Positions 46,703 through 54,957 of a stretch of 64,000 bases of DNA are shown piece by piece (position 1 is the stretch's first letter; each line of letters opens with the position of its first letter). The stretch lies in assembly GCF_024807845.1 (NCBI RefSeq), contig NZ_JANUEQ010000001.1, positions 1,482,900 to 1,546,899 of the forward strand, in the 5' to 3' direction. Made by a program: the position numbers and the translations under genes. A model generated the notes under the pieces. That model was not told where the DNA came from. It saw only the letters and a program-made list of their open reading frames with translations, and made no database searches. This DNA comes from Klebsiella sp. BIGb0407 (GTDB lineage Bacteria > Pseudomonadota > Gammaproteobacteria > Enterobacterales > Enterobacteriaceae).

Positions 46703-46934
46703 TTATCCCCAGTTTTTTTTGCCTTTTAACATTTGTCAATAGAGGGTCTCTCAGACCATTACGTTTGATGTCAGATTTATGACAGTTATTGATTTTATTT
46801 AACTTATTGAATAATATAATTTATATTATAAAGGCGGCTTTCGCAGCAATTTAGATGAAACCCGCGTCCGAGCTCGCTTCAATCTAGTTTTCTAACCCTA
46901 ATGCACAGGGTTATCCACAGGAATAGTGGATAAC
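46703..46934. promoter_or_regulatory. DnaA-box-like sites upstream of uvrB
   Basis: TTATCCACA at 46911-46919 is the consensus DnaA box. The opposite-strand partner AGTGGATAA at 46925-46933 has one mismatch, and together they form the 9-bp inverted repeat GTTATCCAC/GTGGATAAC. A third near-consensus box, TTATCCCCA, lies at 46703-46711. As I recall, DnaA is reported to bind upstream of E. coli uvrB, so this may be conserved regulation. Confidence 0.55.
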
Positions 46935-47270
46935 TAAGTCAAGCCCTTATCCTTCGCCGCCTGCGAATCCTTCCGATTTTTTTTATTCTCGACCAAAAAA
47001 AAATTTTCGGTAATTTTTTTCGCTTTTACAATTCGATTTTTCGTGGGTTTTAGCCACGTTAATGGGGTGTTTTCTCAGCATAGATTGTGTCGAATTTAAT
47101 CGTATTTTTCCGCTCGCCTTCCTGGCTCCGGAAATCCAGCCAAAAGGCACAATGATAGTATGGTTTTATGTGCGTAAGAGTAATAAACGCTCTATAATCC
47201 TGTCTGAATGAAAAATATCGACCAATGGGAAAGAATTCTTTTAACTTTTCATCTATTGCCGGGAGATCTT

Positions 47271-47513
47271 ATGCAGGAATACATTTTCTTTAAAAAAAAC
47301 AATAAAATCATTGCATTGGAAGGTAATGATAAAGAAAAACACTCTTTTTTCACGCAAGATGGGTGGGAGAAGCTATATGAAGAGATATCCGCATCGGATG
47401 CCGAAAGCGCTCTCGCAAGGCTCGCAGACATCCGAAAAGATGAGGTGGCAACGGAGCATGCTTTTATCACCGGGTCGGCATTCAGTAGTCTTCTGGCAGC
47501 CATACTGAAGTAG
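47271..47513 (+). CDS. Small uncharacterised protein, 80 residues
   Basis: An 80-residue soluble protein (MQEYIFFKKNNKIIALEG at the start, SSLLAAILK at the end) with no signal or membrane segment. It is predicted as a short beta-hairpin followed by helices. I do not recognise it. The start at 47271 has GGGAG five bases upstream and a TATAAT -10 about 70 bp upstream. The longer frame from 47208 would begin almost at the predicted transcription start. It lies just before the F-box gene. A weak hairpin (GGGC/GCCC with TTT) follows the stop, so the two genes may be separate units. Confidence 0.65.
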   Translation: MQEYIFFKKNNKIIALEGNDKEKHSFFTQDGWEKLYEEISASDAESALARLADIRKDEVATEHAFITGSAFSSLLAAILK

Positions 47514-47766
47514 TGCTCCTCGGGGCATTTTATCGCCCTTTCTCATTCTTTACCTGAAAATGGGATTAAGTGGGTCAGGTCAAAATAATGTCCCAATTTG
47601 ATTATCTTGGTTAGGCTGCCAAATCCGAGAATGAATGCAATCTAAAAGTTAGCATCATTAAAAAAGCAGATATTTTTATGATAGATTTTAAAATTATTAA
47701 CTGTAACCTTAAATGGAGTAACACATATCAGTAAAATTATTACATTAGGATTAAAAAGAATAAATT

Positions 47767-48609
47767 ATGAACGATATAACTGACAGCTCCACAATATCAC
47801 CACACACTGTAACCCCTACCTCAATGCTATTTTCAGACAAAGATGAAAATAAAACCATAAAGAATATTGTCAACGTCAGAAATGAACCTGTCGAGTTTAT
47901 GGATCTCCCCATCGAATTAAAGCAAAAAATTGCTTTTAATCTGGATGGGTTCAGTTATGCAAACTTACATTTAACCTCTAAAAGAATGCATCATGAACTC
48001 ACCTCACTTAAAGAAATACCTGTAAAATTAAAAAGATGCTCGGGTGAATTAAAATCATCCTATGAAAAAATGTATATTAAATCAATTAGACAAATGGTTA
48101 GAAATGAAAAAAAAGACGATATCCTCCAGTGTCTAAAGCGCATTTCTATTGGTAAATGCTGTACAAGCTCCAATAATATATCTATTGCCACCAGATATGA
48201 ATCCAACTGCACTCTACCCGGTAAACACTGGAGTGGTAATATTTTATCACACTGCGGAGTCGAAATAATGAAGCTTTCAAATAATAGATTAATACCGGGA
48301 ATAATGTTAAGACAAGAAAATGCTTCATCAGGCTTATCTACAAACCGAACTGTAAGTCTGAGTTTTAGAGAAAAAGACCTTAACGACAAAACCATTGAAC
48401 TTATATTCCATGCATTCAATACTATATTTAATGAAGAAAGTTCCAACGACCGCCTCCTGGTTGCACTCAGTGCAATAAAACTAAGAAGTTATTTGTGCCG
48501 AAAACCACCAGAAGGCGTGGATAAAAACAAAATAGTCATGTGCACGTCTAATTACCCATCCTTACATGCAATAGGTTGTATTATTTTTCATTATCTTATA
48601 GGAAAGTGA
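47767..48609 (+). CDS. F-box-containing protein, candidate host-directed effector
   Basis: A 280-residue protein with a good eukaryote-type F-box at about 44-78: FMDLPIELKQKIAFNLDGFS, then ANLHLTSKRMHHEL. The key positions L47, P48, E50, L51, I55, L59, L67, T70 and K72 fit the F-box pattern that binds SKP1 in SCF ubiquitin ligases. The N-terminal 40 residues are polar and Ser/Thr rich, like a type III secretion signal. The C-terminal 200 residues have no repeat (no LRR, ankyrin or Kelch) that I can see and include several cysteines. The gene is strongly AT rich and sits between uvrB and bioD, where E. coli has none. The F-box is seen directly. Secretion into a host is inference. Confidence 0.75.
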   Translation: MNDITDSSTISPHTVTPTSMLFSDKDENKTIKNIVNVRNEPVEFMDLPIELKQKIAFNLDGFSYANLHLTSKRMHHELTSLKEIPVKLKRCSGELKSSYEKMYIKSIRQMVRNEKKDDILQCLKRISIGKCCTSSNNISIATRYESNCTLPGKHWSGNILSHCGVEIMKLSNNRLIPGIMLRQENASSGLSTNRTVSLSFREKDLNDKTIELIFHAFNTIFNEESSNDRLLVALSAIKLRSYLCRKPPEGVDKNKIVMCTSNYPSLHAIGCIIFHYLIGK

Positions 48610-48706
48610 AATGAGTAAAAATTAGTCACAAACGCCGTCCTTATACGGACAATATAATACAGTGTATTTTCGCCAACTCAGTTAGCTTGAAGAATAACGG
48701 ATATAT

Positions 48707-49405
48707 TCAATAACTCTCCTGAGGATAGATCAACGATGCCAGATTAAGATAATCACCAAGATTTGTCTCCACAGCCAGTTCCTCCAGCCAAGGGATCTCC
48801 CCCAGCAATGGTGCAGAGATCCGTTGCTTAAGGGTTGCAAGGTATTCGGTATGCCATTTCCCCTGCGGCTGGATATCATTTGCTATCCAGCCTGCAAGCC
48901 TGAGCCCTGCGGCTTCTACCGCTTGGGCGGTAAGCAACGCATGGTTTATACACCCCAGTTTAATCCCTACCACCAGAATTACCGGGAGTTGCTCTGCCTT
49001 AACCCAATCGGCAAAGGTCTGAGTTTCCGATAAGGGGGTAAACCAGCCTCCCGCACCCTCAACCAATACCCAATCAGACTGAGCGGCTAAGTACTCCAGG
49101 CCTTCAGACATGACCGGGAAGTGAATCGGTCGTTGCTCATGGGCGCTGATGATATGCGGTGATGTCGGCTCGATAAAAGCAAGAGGGTTAATCGCCTCAT
49201 AGGGCAACTTCAGACTACTTGCCCGCTGTAATGCCAGAGCATCGTCATTACGAATTCCCTCAGCTGTTATCTGACTACCTGAGGCGACGGGTTTATAGCC
49301 AGCAGCATGATATCCTGCACTTACCGCCGCCTGTAACAATGCACAACTGGCAACCGTCTTACCCACTTCCGTATCAGTACCGGTAATAAACCACTTATTC
49401 GTCAC
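48707..49405 (-). CDS. bioD: BioD, dethiobiotin synthetase
   Basis: A 232-residue ATP-dependent enzyme that closes the ureido ring of dethiobiotin from diaminopelargonic acid and CO2. The P-loop GTDTEVGKT is at 9-17, with SGSQ, VEGAGGWFTPL and LGCINHALLT conserved. I choose GTG 49405, which aligns with the E. coli start and has GGAG nine bases upstream. A TTG at 49411 is an alternative. It overlaps the end of bioC by 11 bases and ends the bioBFCD operon. Confidence 0.95.
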   Translation of the reverse strand: MTNKWFITGTDTEVGKTVASCALLQAAVSAGYHAAGYKPVASGSQITAEGIRNDDALALQRASSLKLPYEAINPLAFIEPTSPHIISAHEQRPIHFPVMSEGLEYLAAQSDWVLVEGAGGWFTPLSETQTFADWVKAEQLPVILVVGIKLGCINHALLTAQAVEAAGLRLAGWIANDIQPQGKWHTEYLATLKQRISAPLLGEIPWLEELAVETNLGDYLNLASLIYPQESY

Positions 49406-50156
49406 GTTCAATTACTCCGGAAATTATTTGCCAGCTCAGGGGATAACCGGCTTGATGTTGCGGCCATACGGAAGCGAGGCGTTGTAACTGACTACGTGTA
49501 GTCAGCTGTTGATGGCGGCCGTGATGTAAATGCGTTGCCCCTACTCCCTTAAGTGAACGCATAGCACTGATAACATCAGGAAAATACTGCGTTATAGGGT
49601 GACATTGCAGGTGCGAGTCCCAATGGCGGCAAGCCTGCTCAATGTCTTCTATTGTCATAAAAGTATTAACCGGCTGGCGATCGTCCACCGCTTGCCAGGC
49701 CTGACGCAACTCGATAAGTGAACCTGAAGCCAGGGTAGTAAAAGCAATACAGCCGCCAGGTTTAGTTACCCGATAAAGTTCAGACAGCGCTTGATGAATA
49801 TCAGAACACCACTGGAGTGCAAGGTTACTCCAGGCTAAATCCACACGCTTATCCGCCAAGGGAATAGATTCGATATCCGCTTCAATAAAGCGTTCTGCTG
49901 ACTGTTTCTGCTGACAGGATTCCAGCATCGAAGCCGATAAATCGAGAGCAATTACCCGGCTACCACGACTCTGCCAGACGCGGCTATACCAGCCAGTACC
50001 GCATCCTGCATCCAGTAGACCATTTGCCCGCCGTGAAGAAACGCGTTCCAGTAAAGCATCTCCTGTGAGTCGTTGCAGTTCAGCAAACTGTTCATAGTGA
50101 TTAGCCGCCCGACTAAAGGCAGCTGCAATAGCCGCTTTATCAACTTGCTGCGTCAT
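49395..50156 (-). CDS. bioC: BioC, malonyl-ACP O-methyltransferase
   Basis: A 253-residue SAM methyltransferase that starts pimelate synthesis by methylating malonyl-ACP. SAM motif [15 protein letters not shown] and the post-motif [11 protein letters not shown] are present, as is the family end with [16 protein letters not shown]. The start at 50156 has a very good ribosome-binding site (GGAGG) and lies inside the end of bioF (17-base overlap). The frame start at 50204 is rejected. Confidence 0.95.
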   Translation of the reverse strand: MTQQVDKAAIAAAFSRAANHYEQFAELQRLTGDALLERVSSRRANGLLDAGCGTGWYSRVWQSRGSRVIALDLSASMLESCQQKQSAERFIEADIESIPLADKRVDLAWSNLALQWCSDIHQALSELYRVTKPGGCIAFTTLASGSLIELRQAWQAVDDRQPVNTFMTIEDIEQACRHWDSHLQCHPITQYFPDVISAMRSLKGVGATHLHHGRHQQLTTRSQLQRLASVWPQHQAGYPLSWQIISGVIERDE

Positions 50157-51291
50157 AAAGTGCCTCCAGCAAACGTTCAATATCCTCGTCACTGTGTGCT
50201 GCACTCAGCGTGATACGTAAACGGGCGCTGCCTTGAGGAACGGTCGGTGGGCGAATAGCGGTTAGCCAGATTCCCTGTTCACGTAATCGGGCGGCCATCG
50301 TCAGGGCTGCCTGATTATCACCGATAATTAGCGGCTGAATCGCGCTATCGCTGGGCAGTCGCTGAAAAGGCAGGGCTGAAGCGCCGTCGCAAAAACGTCT
50401 GATATTACTCTGTAGTCTTGCGCGTAAATCATCGGCCTGGCGAACAACCTGCAACGCTGCGCGTAGCGTGGAGGCTTGAGCCGCAGGCATCATGGTGCTG
50501 TAGATGAGATGCCGGGCATACTGCAGCAAATAATCGGCGATTGTTACATGGCACAATACCGCAGCCCCACTGACGCCGAATGCCTTACCAAAAGTCACCA
50601 CCAGTATATGCGGCTTAATCTGCTGAGCCTGGCAACTACCACACCCCTCATCACCAGCAACCCCAATACCATGGGCATCATCAACCATCAACCAGGCCCC
50701 TGCTTGCCGGGCCTGATTTGCCAGCTCGGTCAGAGGGGCTCTGTCGCCGTCCATACTGAATATCCCTTCCGTCATCAGTAATGTTTCGCCCGTCACGCGC
50801 GGCGTTAACAGATGCTGGAGTGCAGAGATATCATTGTGCTGAAAACGTTTAAACTGTGCAGAGGACTGCATCGCCGCTTCCTGCATTGAGGCGTGGCAAA
50901 GCTTATCGGCAACCAGCAGATCCGCTTTCTGTCCGAGGGCGCTGATAACCGCCTGGTTCGCGCTATAACCAGAGATAAATAGCAGTGCCCGGTCAAAACC
51001 AAGCCATGCTGCCAGTTCTTGCTCAAACAGCTGATGCTCCTGACTATAGCCAGTAATATGCCCGGAACTGGTACTTCCCACTCCCCATTGCGCTGCGCCC
51101 TGCTGCCAGGCGGCAATCAGTGCAGGATGCTGACTCAGACCGAGGTAATCATTACTGGAAAAATTCAGGTAGGGCCGTCCGGCGAACTGAATCTCTCTCC
51201 CCTGATGTCGCTCATAGGCCTGGCGACGGCGAAACAGCCCTTTTTCCTGCTGTTGCACTAAAGCGCTATCAATACGTTGCTGCCAGCTCAT
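50140..51291 (-). CDS. bioF: BioF, 8-amino-7-oxononanoate synthase
   Basis: A 383-residue PLP enzyme that joins pimeloyl-ACP and alanine. The PLP lysine is K236 in [13 protein letters not shown]. The segments VDDAHGIGV and [14 protein letters not shown] are typical. The bioB stop and bioF start share one base (TAATG), so translation is coupled. Confidence 0.97.
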   Translation of the reverse strand: MSWQQRIDSALVQQQEKGLFRRRQAYERHQGREIQFAGRPYLNFSSNDYLGLSQHPALIAAWQQGAAQWGVGSTSSGHITGYSQEHQLFEQELAAWLGFDRALLFISGYSANQAVISALGQKADLLVADKLCHASMQEAAMQSSAQFKRFQHNDISALQHLLTPRVTGETLLMTEGIFSMDGDRAPLTELANQARQAGAWLMVDDAHGIGVAGDEGCGSCQAQQIKPHILVVTFGKAFGVSGAAVLCHVTIADYLLQYARHLIYSTMMPAAQASTLRAALQVVRQADDLRARLQSNIRRFCDGASALPFQRLPSDSAIQPLIIGDNQAALTMAARLREQGIWLTAIRPPTVPQGSARLRITLSAAHSDEDIERLLEALYDAAS

Positions 51292-52328
51292 TACACGGCC
51301 GCATTGTAGTAGTGTTCAGTGTCTGCATTCACCCACTGCCGAGTGAGATGTTGCTGTTGTTCATTATCCCCAAGCTCAGTGGCGGTATGCTGCGGGTTAA
51401 TGCCCAGCTTACGGAACAGACGTAGATCGCTATCTTCTTCCGGATTGGTGGTAGTCAGTAGTTTACAGCCATAAAAAATCGAGTTTGCTCCGGCCATAAA
51501 ACACATTGCCTGGGTTTGTTCACTCATCTGCTCCCGTCCTGCTGACAGACGGACATAAGAGCCCGGCATCATGACCCTTGCCACAGCAATGGTACGAATA
51601 AAATCAAAAGGATCGACATCATCATTATCGGCCAGCGGCGTGCCTTTGACTTTGACCAGCATGTTAATGGGTACGCTTTCGGGTGGCGCAGGCATATTGG
51701 CAAGCTGTAATAACAGCCCGGCACGATCCTTCACGGTCTCCCCTAATCCAAGGATGCCTCCGGAGCAAACTTTAATCCCGGCTTCGCGTACTTTATCCAG
51801 GGTATCAAGGCGTTCCTGGTAGGTGCGAGTAGTAATGATATTGCCGTAGAATTCCGGCGAGGTGTCCAGGTTATGGTTGTAATAATCCAGCCCGGCTGCA
51901 GCCAGCCTTCCCGCCTGGGAGTTATTCAATGTTCCGAGGGTCATACAGGTTTCCAGTCCCATCTCCCTGACGCCCTTTACCATTTGCTCAAGATAGGGCA
52001 TATCGCGCTCATGGGGATTTTTCCAGGCGGCCCCCATACAAAAACGGGTTGCTCCGGCGCTTAATGCCTTGCGGGCAGAATCCAGTACCTGCCCCACCTC
52101 CATCAAACGCTCAGCTTCAAGACCGGTTTTATAGCGAGCACTCTGCGGACAGTATTTACAGTCTTCCGGGCAAGCTCCCGTTTTAATCGACAGCAAAGTG
52201 CTGACTTGAACTTGCAGGGGATCAAAGTGCTGACGATGAACTTGTTGCGCTTCAAACATCAATTCCATAAAAGGTTTTTCAAATAAAGCGGTGACTTGCG
52301 GCATTGTCCAGCAAGAGTTGTGAGCCAT
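51291..52328 (-). CDS. bioB: BioB, biotin synthase
   Basis: A 345-residue radical-SAM enzyme that inserts sulfur into dethiobiotin. The radical-SAM cysteines are C53, C57 and C60 in ACPEDCKYC. The residues for the auxiliary [2Fe-2S] cluster (in [26 protein letters not shown]) and the late arginine [10 protein letters not shown] are intact. The start at 52328 ([11 protein letters not shown]) agrees with E. coli and has GGAGAG upstream. It is the first gene of bioBFCD and is controlled from the bio operator. Confidence 0.97.
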   Translation of the reverse strand: MAHNSCWTMPQVTALFEKPFMELMFEAQQVHRQHFDPLQVQVSTLLSIKTGACPEDCKYCPQSARYKTGLEAERLMEVGQVLDSARKALSAGATRFCMGAAWKNPHERDMPYLEQMVKGVREMGLETCMTLGTLNNSQAGRLAAAGLDYYNHNLDTSPEFYGNIITTRTYQERLDTLDKVREAGIKVCSGGILGLGETVKDRAGLLLQLANMPAPPESVPINMLVKVKGTPLADNDDVDPFDFIRTIAVARVMMPGSYVRLSAGREQMSEQTQAMCFMAGANSIFYGCKLLTTTNPEEDSDLRLFRKLGINPQHTATELGDNEQQQHLTRQWVNADTEHYYNAAV

Positions 52329-52373
52329 TAAGTCTCTCCGAAAGGTGTTATTATTCATCAATTGCAGCTACAC

Positions 52374-52407
52374 TTGTAAACCTAAATGTTTTTTAAATGG
52401 TTTACAA
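52374..52407. promoter_or_regulatory. BirA operator (bioO) between bioB and bioA
   Basis: TTGTAAACC, 16 bases, then GGTTTACAA: a perfect match to the bacterial BirA binding palindrome. When charged with biotinyl-AMP, BirA represses both divergent transcripts. The operator ends only eight bases before the bioA start codon and overlaps both promoters. Confidence 0.95.
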
Positions 52408-52415
52408 GTCGCGCT

Positions 52416-53711
52416 ATGACACCTGCTGATTTATCGTTCGATCAACGCCATATCTGGCACCCCTATACGTCCATGATCCAGCCATTACCGGTCTATCCGG
52501 TGGTATCAGCCCATGAGTGCACTTTAATGCTGAGTGATGACACCCCTCTGGTTGATGGTATGTCCTCCTGGTGGGCAGCTATCCATGGCTATAATCATCC
52601 GCGTCTTAATCAGGCGATGAAGGCGCAAATTGATAGCATGTCGCATGTGATGTTTGGCGGTATTACCCATCCCCCGGCTGTCGACCTGTGCCGTAAACTG
52701 GTGGCGATGACGCCGGATACACTGGAGTGCGTATTTTTAGCTGACTCCGGCTCAGTGGCGGTTGAAGTAGCGATGAAAATGGCGCTGCAATACTGGAAGG
52801 CTAAGGGTGAAACCCGGCAGCGTTTCCTGACGTTGGGCGGCGGGTATCATGGTGATACTCTCGGCGCGATGTCAGTTTGCTGTCCGGAAAATTCGATGCA
52901 CAGTTTGTGGCAGGGTTACTTACCTGAACAGCTGTTTTCCCCGGCACCGACTTGCCGCTTTGATGAACCATGGGATGAAAGAGATATTGTGCCGTTCGCC
53001 CGTTTAATGGCGGGTTATCGTCAGGAGATTGCGGCGATTATTCTAGAACCTGTGGTTCAAGGTGCCGGGGGCATGCGTTTTTATCATCCACAGTGGTTAC
53101 GCCAGATCCGCCGGATGTGTGACCGGGAAGGTATTTTGCTGATTGCCGATGAAATTGCCACGGGTTTTGGGCGAACCGGCAAACTGTTTGCCTGCGAGCA
53201 TGCTGGCATTACCCCGGATATTCTCTGCCTGGGTAAAGCGCTTACTGGCGGCACTATGACGCTTTCCGCGACACTGACCACGCGCCAGGTCGCTGACACC
53301 ATCAGCCAGGGTGAGGCGGGCTGTTTTATGCACGGCCCGACCTATATGGGTAATCCTCTGGCCTGTGCGGTCGCCAGCGAAAGCCTCTCGCTGCTGGAAA
53401 ATGGGGACTGGCAACAACAGGTTGCCCGCATTGAACAGAGACTGAGAACTGGGCTCAACCCGCTGGTAGAAAGCCCGTTAGTAGCCGATGTGAGAGTGCT
53501 TGGCGCAATCGGGGTAGTGGAAACAAAATATCCGGTTAAAATGGCTGAACTGCAACGCTTCTTTGTAGATCAAGGCGTCTGGATCAGGCCGTTTGGTCAG
53601 CTGATTTATTTAATGCCGCCTTATATTATTAGCGATGCTGAACTGGATAAATTAATGACCGCGATTGCCCGAGCAGTAGAAGAAACTGCCTTTTTTCAAG
53701 GCTATTCTTAA
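52416..53711 (+). CDS. bioA: BioA, adenosylmethionine-8-amino-7-oxononanoate aminotransferase
   Basis: A 431-residue class III PLP aminotransferase that uses S-adenosylmethionine as amino donor. The PLP lysine is K274 in CLGKALTGG. The residues SSWWAAIHGYNHP, GGGYHGDTLGAMSV and ADEIATGFGRTGK are family hallmarks. The start at 52416 (MTPADLSFDQRHIWHPYTSM) matches E. coli. Ten upstream codons of the open frame overlap the operator and are rejected. It is monocistronic and ends in a hairpin shared with the next accessory gene. Confidence 0.96.
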   Translation: MTPADLSFDQRHIWHPYTSMIQPLPVYPVVSAHECTLMLSDDTPLVDGMSSWWAAIHGYNHPRLNQAMKAQIDSMSHVMFGGITHPPAVDLCRKLVAMTPDTLECVFLADSGSVAVEVAMKMALQYWKAKGETRQRFLTLGGGYHGDTLGAMSVCCPENSMHSLWQGYLPEQLFSPAPTCRFDEPWDERDIVPFARLMAGYRQEIAAIILEPVVQGAGGMRFYHPQWLRQIRRMCDREGILLIADEIATGFGRTGKLFACEHAGITPDILCLGKALTGGTMTLSATLTTRQVADTISQGEAGCFMHGPTYMGNPLACAVASESLSLLENGDWQQQVARIEQRLRTGLNPLVESPLVADVRVLGAIGVVETKYPVKMAELQRFFVDQGVWIRPFGQLIYLMPPYIISDAELDKLMTAIARAVEETAFFQGYS

Positions 53712-53742
53712 AAACCAACCCTCTCTGATTTAGAGAGGGTTG
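53708..53742. terminator. Terminator between bioA and the converging unknown gene
   Basis: An 11-bp perfect stem CAACCCTCTCT / AGAGAGGGTTG with a GATTT loop. The T-run is on the minus strand (TTTTT), so it best ends the leftward gene, but it also closes bioA. Confidence 0.82.
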
Positions 53743-53859
53743 TATATCCGTCATACTTTCAAGTTGTCTGGGTATTCCGCCGAGTCACACAGTTTATCTA
53801 TGCTCATCGACGGGCTGAACTTAGCGCCAATAAGCAACTCGAATTATTTTAGGTATATA
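53743..53859. repeat. Dispersed intergenic repeat, copy C
   Basis: Ends TATATCCGTCATACTTTCAA and GCAACTCGAATTATTTTAGG, i.e. the same ends as copy B (11837-11909) in reverse, with TATA-rich tips. At about 117 bp it is longer than copy B and its centre differs. It is a non-coding palindromic element that separates bioA from the unknown gene. Confidence 0.7.
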
Positions 53860-53889
53860 TAAATAATATAACACTAGTCCGATAATTAG

Positions 53890-54432
53890 TTATGAAGGCC
53901 GATTAAGACGCATATTCCACACTGCGTTTAATGAGTTAATCAAAACTGGATCTGGTTCATTAATACTTATACCATAACCGACATTCAACCCCATAGCATA
54001 AACAGTAACATCAAGAGGCTCTACAGTATCGGGGATGTGACGAATATACTCCTCCCCTCGTTTATTGATTGAAATATCATTTTTCAACTCAATATTTGTA
54101 TCTCTTGGATATTTATCGCAGATACTCTCAGATATTTCTTTTGCCTTTCCTTGTTCAAACATATTCGTTACTGCAGTGACTGCTACCCCCAAAGCAAAGA
54201 GCCGCGCATTCTGATTATCACGCAAGCTACTGTTTATTGAGGATTGAAGGTTCTCAATAGCCATTGCTGAATTGAACAAAGAAGACTCTTTATTGATAAT
54301 GTGTAACTCAACAGAGGTGTTTTCTATACTACTGATAGCCGTAGCAGGGTGATTGTTTAAAGGTGCCCTTTCAGAATAAGAGCCGCTACCAATACTGACG
54401 TTATTTGAACTACCGGATAAACTTCCAATCAT
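53890..54432 (-). CDS. Uncharacterised protein, 180 residues, Ser/Asn-rich N-terminus
   Basis: I do not recognise this protein. The first 35 residues are very rich in Ser, Gly and Asn (MIGSLSGSSNNVSIGSGSYS) and carry no hydrophobic signal peptide. This composition is common at the N-terminus of type III secreted proteins but proves nothing. The rest is predicted helical with a short hydrophobic patch (LFALGVAVTAVTNMF). ATG 54432 has AAGGA seven to eight bases upstream. The frame start at 54468 has no such site. It is AT rich and occupies the place of E. coli ybhB between bioA and ybhC. An operator-like repeat cluster lies just upstream. Confidence 0.7.
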   Translation of the reverse strand: MIGSLSGSSNNVSIGSGSYSERAPLNNHPATAISSIENTSVELHIINKESSLFNSAMAIENLQSSINSSLRDNQNARLFALGVAVTAVTNMFEQGKAKEISESICDKYPRDTNIELKNDISINKRGEEYIRHIPDTVEPLDVTVYAMGLNVGYGISINEPDPVLINSLNAVWNMRLNRPS

Positions 54433-54444
54433 ACTATATCCTTT

Positions 54445-54498
54445 TATATGTACTACGTTAAGAAACAAGTAAATAGTACATCTATATATGTACTATTT
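54445..54498 (-). repeat. Operator-like TAGTACAT/ATGTACTA cluster upstream of the unknown gene
   Basis: An 11-bp inverted repeat AAATAGTACAT / ATGTACTATTT (54471-54498, 6-base spacer) plus a third half-copy TATATGTACTA at 54445-54455, exactly 40 bp from the copy at 54485. The cluster lies 13-66 bp before the start codon, where a repressor or activator would bind. Confidence 0.55.
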
Positions 54499-54957
54499 AT
54501 TTCAAAATTCACCTTTTATTTCAGTACATTAAATTAGCGTAAAAATCATTATTTTTTATATCTCGAGTGATAGCAGTTTGACTTCAACCTGCTGAAGAGA
54601 CTAATAAATGTGTGCAAAGACCTTTTGTCAAAACGAATAGGGAGCAAGACCCACGGACAGACAACAGCTTCAGAGATAGCAGACCAGGAAAAAACCCAAC
54701 ATATCCGAACAATTCACCTCGTGCCAGGGCTCAACGACCACAAAATACATGAGTATTCTGCTGACCTGTCTAAAGGCGCTTTCATCCTGAGCAGTATCAA
54801 GGTATTTTATGCGCGCATTGGATTATGACTCAGGCATTTGGCTATGATGCCAGCCCATCGATGAGTCATTAATCGCACCCTTTTATTGTATTGTGCCTGC
54901 TTGTTGTCTGATAGTGGGCCTTAAGAATCGCCCTTTTCGCATATAGCAGGAGCAACC
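54499..54957. other. Gap between the unknown gene and ybhC
   Basis: About 460 bases. A 72-codon open frame (54610-54828) has no good ribosome-binding site and no similarity I recognise, so I do not call it. An imperfect cruciform-like structure lies at 54826-54868, with TGACTCA/TGAGTCA arms and an inner GGCAT/ATGCC. The ybhC promoter should lie at about 54850-54930. Confidence 0.5.

Larger units (their letters stand above)
46517..47270. other. Long regulatory gap between uvrB and the accessory genes
   Basis: About 750 bases with no gene. It contains the uvrB LexA box, the 20-bp palindrome, three DnaA-like boxes, long A/T runs at about 46980-47040, and a perfect -10 TATAAT at 47193-47198 that probably starts the transcript of the small gene at 47271. 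In E. coli bioD directly adjoins the uvrB control region, so this area has been expanded by insertion. Confidence 0.6.

Noticed and set aside
47208-47270. Longer start for the 80-residue gene
   Set aside because: It would begin about ten bases after the -10 element with no ribosome-binding site. ATG 47271 has GGGAG at proper spacing.
47560-47640. Possible insertion-sequence end (GGGTCAGGTCAAAATAATGTCCC region)
   Set aside because: Looks like some IS borders, but no matching second end, target duplication or transposase fragment was found nearby.
54610-54828. 72-codon open frame upstream of ybhC
   Set aside because: No good ribosome-binding site, no recognisable similarity and composition like the surrounding non-coding DNA. 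Not called as a gene.
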